Shown: piece by piece, positions 60,884 through 64,000 of the stretch | Layout: each line of letters starts with the position of its first letter | How positions within the stretch are numbered: position 1 is the first letter of the stretch | The notes under the pieces: generated by a model | Seen by the model: only the letters and a program-made list of their open reading frames with translations | Told to the model about the DNA's origin: nothing | Databases searched by the model: none | Translations under genes and position numbers: made by a program | DNA from: Mycobacterium mantenii | GTDB taxonomy: Bacteria > Actinomycetota > Actinomycetes > Mycobacteriales > Mycobacteriaceae | Length of the DNA: 64,000 bases | Direction: 5' to 3' | NCBI RefSeq assembly: GCF_010731775.1 | Contig: NZ_AP022590.1 | Location: forward strand, 5,518,001-5,582,000

Positions 60884-60890
60884 GGCGTCG

Positions 60891-62096
60891 ATGGCAATAG
60901 CAGACGTAGCCGAATACGCCCATCTCACCGAGGCAGACCTCGAGGGGCTTGGGCGCGCGTTGGAGGTGATCCGCCGCGACATCGAGGAGTCACGCGGTGA
61001 AAAGGACAGTTCATACATCCGGCGTGCCATCGCCTTTCAGCGATTACTCGACGTCGCCGGCCGGCTGGTTATCGCCGGCAGCCGCAGCAAGATCGGCTGG
61101 GCGCTCGGCACTACGGCGCTCGCTGTGGCCAAGAGCATCGAGAACATGGAACTCGGCCATAACATTGGCCACGGGCAATGGGATTGGATGAACGACCCCG
61201 AAATCCATTCCAGTACTTGGGAGTGGGACATGGCGGGTGTCTCGTCGCAGTGGCGGTATTCCCACAACTATCGCCACCACGTGTTCACCAACGTCATCGG
61301 CGTGGACCACGACCTCGGATACGGTGTGTTGCGGGTCACCCGCGACCAGCAGTGGCGGCTGGGTAATCTGCTCCAGCCTTTGCGAAACGTGTTGTTGGCC
61401 AGCATGTTCGAATGGGGCATCGCATCGCAGGGCCTGCACTCGCAGCATGATCGCGCGGCGACCGACGCCGAGAGATCCGCCCACACTCGAGCACTGATCC
61501 GCAAGATTGCCCGACAGGCCGGCAAGGACTATGTGTTCTTTCCCGCGCTCAGCCTTCGACGATGGCGCCGCACGCTCACAGCGAACGTGGCCGCCAACGT
61601 GCTACGCAATGTGTGGGCGTACGTGGTGATCTGCTGCGGGCATTTCGCGGACGGCGCGGAGAAGTTCACCCCCGCCGCGCTGGAGGATGAGACCAAGCCC
61701 GAATGGTACTTGCGACAAATGCTGGGTACCGCGAACTTTCGCGCCGGGCCGGTGTTGGCGTTCCTCAGTGGAAACCTCTGCTACCAGATCGAACACCACC
61801 TTTTCCCTGATCTGCCGAGCAACCGCTACGCGCAGATCGCCCAACGGGTCCAGGCCGTGTGCGCCACCTATGACCTGCCGTATACGACCGGACCGCTGGC
61901 TCGCCAGTACCTGCTCACCTTGCGCACCATTTTCAAGCTGGCGCTTCCGGATCGGTTCCTCGCCGCCACCTCCGATGATGCGCCCGAGACGGCGTCGGAA
62001 GACAGATTCCGCAATATCGCGAAACGATGGCACATCTTGGGCATGGGCGACGACAGCAGCAGGCGATCTCGATTGGGTACAGCAATACGGGGCTAA
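60891..62096 (+). CDS. Fatty-acyl-CoA desaturase, DesA3-like
   Basis: A 401-residue membrane desaturase, closely similar to the M. tuberculosis stearoyl-CoA delta-9 desaturase DesA3 (Rv3229c). Three His boxes: H90-N-I-G-H94, H125-N-Y-R-H-H130, and QIEHH near residue 300, holding a diiron site. Conserved ENMELGHNIGHGQWDWMND is present. The DesA3 redox partner (Rv3230c) is not next to it; the upstream gene is TetR. A role in oleate synthesis or membrane fluidity is inferred. Confidence 0.9.
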   Translation: MAIADVAEYAHLTEADLEGLGRALEVIRRDIEESRGEKDSSYIRRAIAFQRLLDVAGRLVIAGSRSKIGWALGTTALAVAKSIENMELGHNIGHGQWDWMNDPEIHSSTWEWDMAGVSSQWRYSHNYRHHVFTNVIGVDHDLGYGVLRVTRDQQWRLGNLLQPLRNVLLASMFEWGIASQGLHSQHDRAATDAERSAHTRALIRKIARQAGKDYVFFPALSLRRWRRTLTANVAANVLRNVWAYVVICCGHFADGAEKFTPAALEDETKPEWYLRQMLGTANFRAGPVLAFLSGNLCYQIEHHLFPDLPSNRYAQIAQRVQAVCATYDLPYTTGPLARQYLLTLRTIFKLALPDRFLAATSDDAPETASEDRFRNIAKRWHILGMGDDSSRRSRLGTAIRG

Positions 62097-62169
62097 AGGA
62101 ATCGGCGCCAGCGCATGGATCAGCGGCGGCGCATAGCCCAAGCAGCGATGGTTACATCAGGTGCAAACC

Positions 62170-62330
62170 TGTGGTCCCCGGCCCACGTACGGGTGTCATC
62201 AGCAACGGAAACAGGAGTACCACTACCACCCGAGCGCACTCAGCGCTCGGCTCCAGCGCCCAGCGAGCTACGCTACGGCCTACACCCACAGAACCGACTC
62301 TCGTATCTCTTGGATGAGTTCATGGGGTCC
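62170..62330 (+). pseudogene. Possible remnant of an IS3-family transposase
   Basis: One frame reads TRAHSALGSS, matching the R-x-HSALG motif at the end of IS3-type integrase domains; the following frame reads ASYATAYTHRTDSR, also typical, so the fragment seems frameshifted. No upstream integrase or terminal repeats are seen. The match is short, so confidence is low. Confidence 0.35.
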
Positions 62331-62601
62331 CGTCAAAGTGCCGCGAATGGTTTACCCAAGACCAAACCTGGCCGATGTCCACCCGATCGGGATGCGTAAT
62401 GGTCGCACCGGGCTGTGCGAATACGTCGACGGCTCCGACCCGCTTCCATACAGGCGGCACTTCACGGGTACGCGCCCCAACCCGTCGTCGTAACCTGAAG
62501 CCAATCGAAATCTGAACGGATCGACACCCCCGGGCCGACGGTGACATGCGCGGTGAGGGCGGCCTCGCAGTCAGTTTGAAGGAACGAATCTCATTGGCTC
62601 G

Positions 62602-63585
62602 TCACCGGAATCGTCTGTCAATGACCTCGCGTGGCAGCTGTTGCGGAGTCGGGTAGGTGATCAATACACGGATGTCATCCGGGTCGACGCCGTCAACAAA
62701 ACTGATCCCGCCCAGGGTGTTTGAGTATGTGCTGGGATAGAAGATGCGCAGAAGTTGTTCGATCCGTTGCAGTTCTTCCTCGCTGTCGGCGGACCAGATG
62801 ATCTGCTCGAGCTCGCAGTAGTGCGCGATGAACTCAATGCCCTTGAGCCACTTCACATGCCGGAAGCCGTGTTGTAATTCATTACGCAGTCGCAGCGGCG
62901 CCCCGTGGCCGTAGCTGACCGGTTCGCCGTTCATGTCGTAGGCCAGCATGGTCAGATGGTGGCTCGTCTGCTCGATCGGGTGTGCGACGTAGTAGATTCC
63001 GCCGTCGGCGCCGGGGCCTAGCGAGTAGAAGCCCACCCATTTGGCCTCGGGCAGCGGTTTGACGATGTCCACGATCGTCTGTATCGACACGCCACCCCAT
63101 TTGGCGACACCCGACCAACCCTGGATGAAGAAGTGCTGGGTGATCTGTTCGTGGTAGGGGAGGTCATGCAAGTCCGCCAGCGAGAACTCGGTCGGGTGCT
63201 CGACGAGACCGCAGACTCGCAGCCGCCAATTCACGAAGTTGTTCATCTCCAACTCTTTGTACTCAACGGTCTGCGGGTAAGTGCCGTGGTGCCAGAAGTA
63301 CGGCGAGATGTCCTTCTCGGTGAACGCGCCCGGCTCGGGGTCGGTGTGCTCGAACAGCCGCTGCAGCGGCCCGATGAGCGCGTAGCCGACCTGCTGCACC
63401 ACGCGGGGGTGACGATAGGTGAACGGCGTTGCGGCCACCCAGCCGATGGCCACCACCACCATGGCCGCGGTGAAGATCCAGAACCCGACCCAGCTGTTGT
63501 CGTCACGGGTGGCGAACATGTGGTTGAAGTTGCGCAAAGCTTCGGTGGTGAAGACCAGCGTGACGTGGACAACGATGAAGAACAC
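62602..63585 (-). CDS. Molybdopterin-dependent oxidoreductase (sulfite-oxidase fold), N-terminally truncated; Mo-ligand Cys replaced by Phe
   Basis: A 327-residue fragment. It begins in a cytochrome b-like membrane segment (MFFIVVHVTLVFTTEALRNF), has a second helix (about 35-55), then a molybdopterin-binding domain with PYHEQITQHFFIQGW, SGVAKWGGVSI and HGAPLRLRNELQHGF. Relatives read HFCIQGW at the Mo-ligand; here Phe (63127-63129) takes that place. The upstream frame soon meets a stop, so most of the expected N-terminal membrane domain is missing. Activity is doubtful. The GTG start is provisional. Confidence 0.7.
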   Translation of the reverse strand: MFFIVVHVTLVFTTEALRNFNHMFATRDDNSWVGFWIFTAAMVVVAIGWVAATPFTYRHPRVVQQVGYALIGPLQRLFEHTDPEPGAFTEKDISPYFWHHGTYPQTVEYKELEMNNFVNWRLRVCGLVEHPTEFSLADLHDLPYHEQITQHFFIQGWSGVAKWGGVSIQTIVDIVKPLPEAKWVGFYSLGPGADGGIYYVAHPIEQTSHHLTMLAYDMNGEPVSYGHGAPLRLRNELQHGFRHVKWLKGIEFIAHYCELEQIIWSADSEEELQRIEQLLRIFYPSTYSNTLGGISFVDGVDPDDIRVLITYPTPQQLPREVIDRRFR

Positions 63586-63872
63586 GAAATAGGCCCAACA
63601 GGAGTTGGGTCGAGCGTTCGACGGGCATCTCGCCGACCATCACCAAATTTCTGTGCGCGCAACCGACATCGACGAGCAGATCCAGGCGCGTCTGGCCCCT
63701 TTCATGTGGATGACGATCCTGGACACCAGGGTCCTCATCGCCGAAGACCTGGTCGCAGCGCCGACACCCCTGGTGCACGCGCAGGTGGAGTGCTAAACCG
63801 GAAGGAGCGCAGCCAGCTGACACCCGTCGCGATGGCGCGGTGCGGCAACCGACATCTAGGAGGTTGGTTGCT

Positions 63873-64000
63873 GTGCTTCATCCCGATCCATTCCGTGACA
63901 TCGACAGACTCGCCGCGCAACTGCTCGGTACATCGCCCGGCTCCGCCCGAGCCCCACTGGCCATGCCGATGGACCTCTACCGCTCCGGCGATCACTACGT
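63873..64000 (+). CDS. Hsp20-family small heat-shock protein (18-kDa antigen-like), incomplete at window end
   Basis: The first 42 codons of a small heat-shock protein: LHPDPFRDIDRLAAQLLGTS and MPMDLYRSGDHYV resemble the N-terminus of mycobacterial 18-kDa antigen/Hsp18 proteins (DPFRELDRF, then PMDAWREG). The GTG start follows AGGAGG at about nine bases. The rest lies beyond the window. Small heat-shock proteins of this group are chaperones often induced in stress and hypoxia. Confidence 0.85.
   Translation, partial: MLHPDPFRDIDRLAAQLLGTSPGSARAPLAMPMDLYRSGDHY

Noticed and set aside
62115..62493. Two open frames after the desaturase gene
   Set aside because: They are in different frames across a putative transposase remnant and have no continuous homology, so neither is called as a gene.
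63720..63745. GGAC...GTCC palindrome before the Hsp20 gene
   Set aside because: The spacer is six bases instead of the four expected for DosR, and flanking bases do not match.

Overview
The window is chromosomal DNA from a slow-growing Mycobacterium, most like the M. avium complex. It has high GC, frequent GTG and some TTG starts, ATGA-type gene overlaps, two PPE proteins and an Rpf. Gene order from about 1.2 to 49.0 kb follows M. tuberculosis H37Rv Rv0861c to Rv0914c almost gene for gene. Gene names here rest on recalled protein sequences and synteny; no search was run.

Region 1 (0-10.6 kb): a thiolase-fold lipid-transfer protein, the XPB-type helicase and its neighbour, then molybdenum cofactor genes (moaC2-mog-moaE2 on plus; moaA2-moaD2 on minus) flanking rpfA. 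A c-di-AMP (ydaO-type) riboswitch lies in the rpfA leader. YccF and CspB genes follow. Region 2 (10.7-24.7 kb): fadE10, an Ecm4/YqjG-type quinone reductase, a DUF2771 protein, an MFS transporter, a DUF3027 protein, MarR and SpoU-methylase genes, sepH, serC, an AurF-like diiron protein and fprB. Region 3 (24.8-30.8 kb): a VOC protein, a Mce-associated-type membrane protein translationally coupled to a PknF-like kinase with a changed catalytic loop, citA/pdxH diverging from a strong palindrome, and gltA2. Region 4 (30.8-49.0 kb): an FAD oxidoreductase, arfABC, prrA-prrB, accD3/echA6, a metallo-beta-lactamase-fold protein, a serine-hydrolase lipoprotein coupled to the calcium ATPase ctpE, a Rv0909/Rv0910 toxin-antitoxin pair, VOC proteins, a carotenoid oxygenase and a second thiolase.

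Region 5 (49.0-64.0 kb) is accessory. It holds a secreted DUF4185 protein (candidate GH183 arabinanase), small exported or hypothetical proteins, two tandem PPE-SVP paralogues, a tandem universal stress protein, and a stress/membrane cluster: DUF1206, a small coiled-coil membrane protein, a DUF6131-like protein without a normal start, a frameshifted CsbD gene, a TetR regulator with two matching operator-like repeats, a DesA3-like acyl-CoA desaturase, an apparently truncated molybdopterin oxidoreductase whose expected Mo-ligand Cys is Phe, and the start of an Hsp20 gene. Decayed genes, an IS3-like remnant and several repeats suggest gene flux here.

Synteny with H37Rv breaks where H37Rv has PE/PPE or accessory genes (PE_PGRS15, Rv0874c, PPE13, Rv0888, Rv0890c-Rv0895, PPE14/PE7). 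No rRNA, tRNA, CRISPR array or intact insertion sequence was seen.
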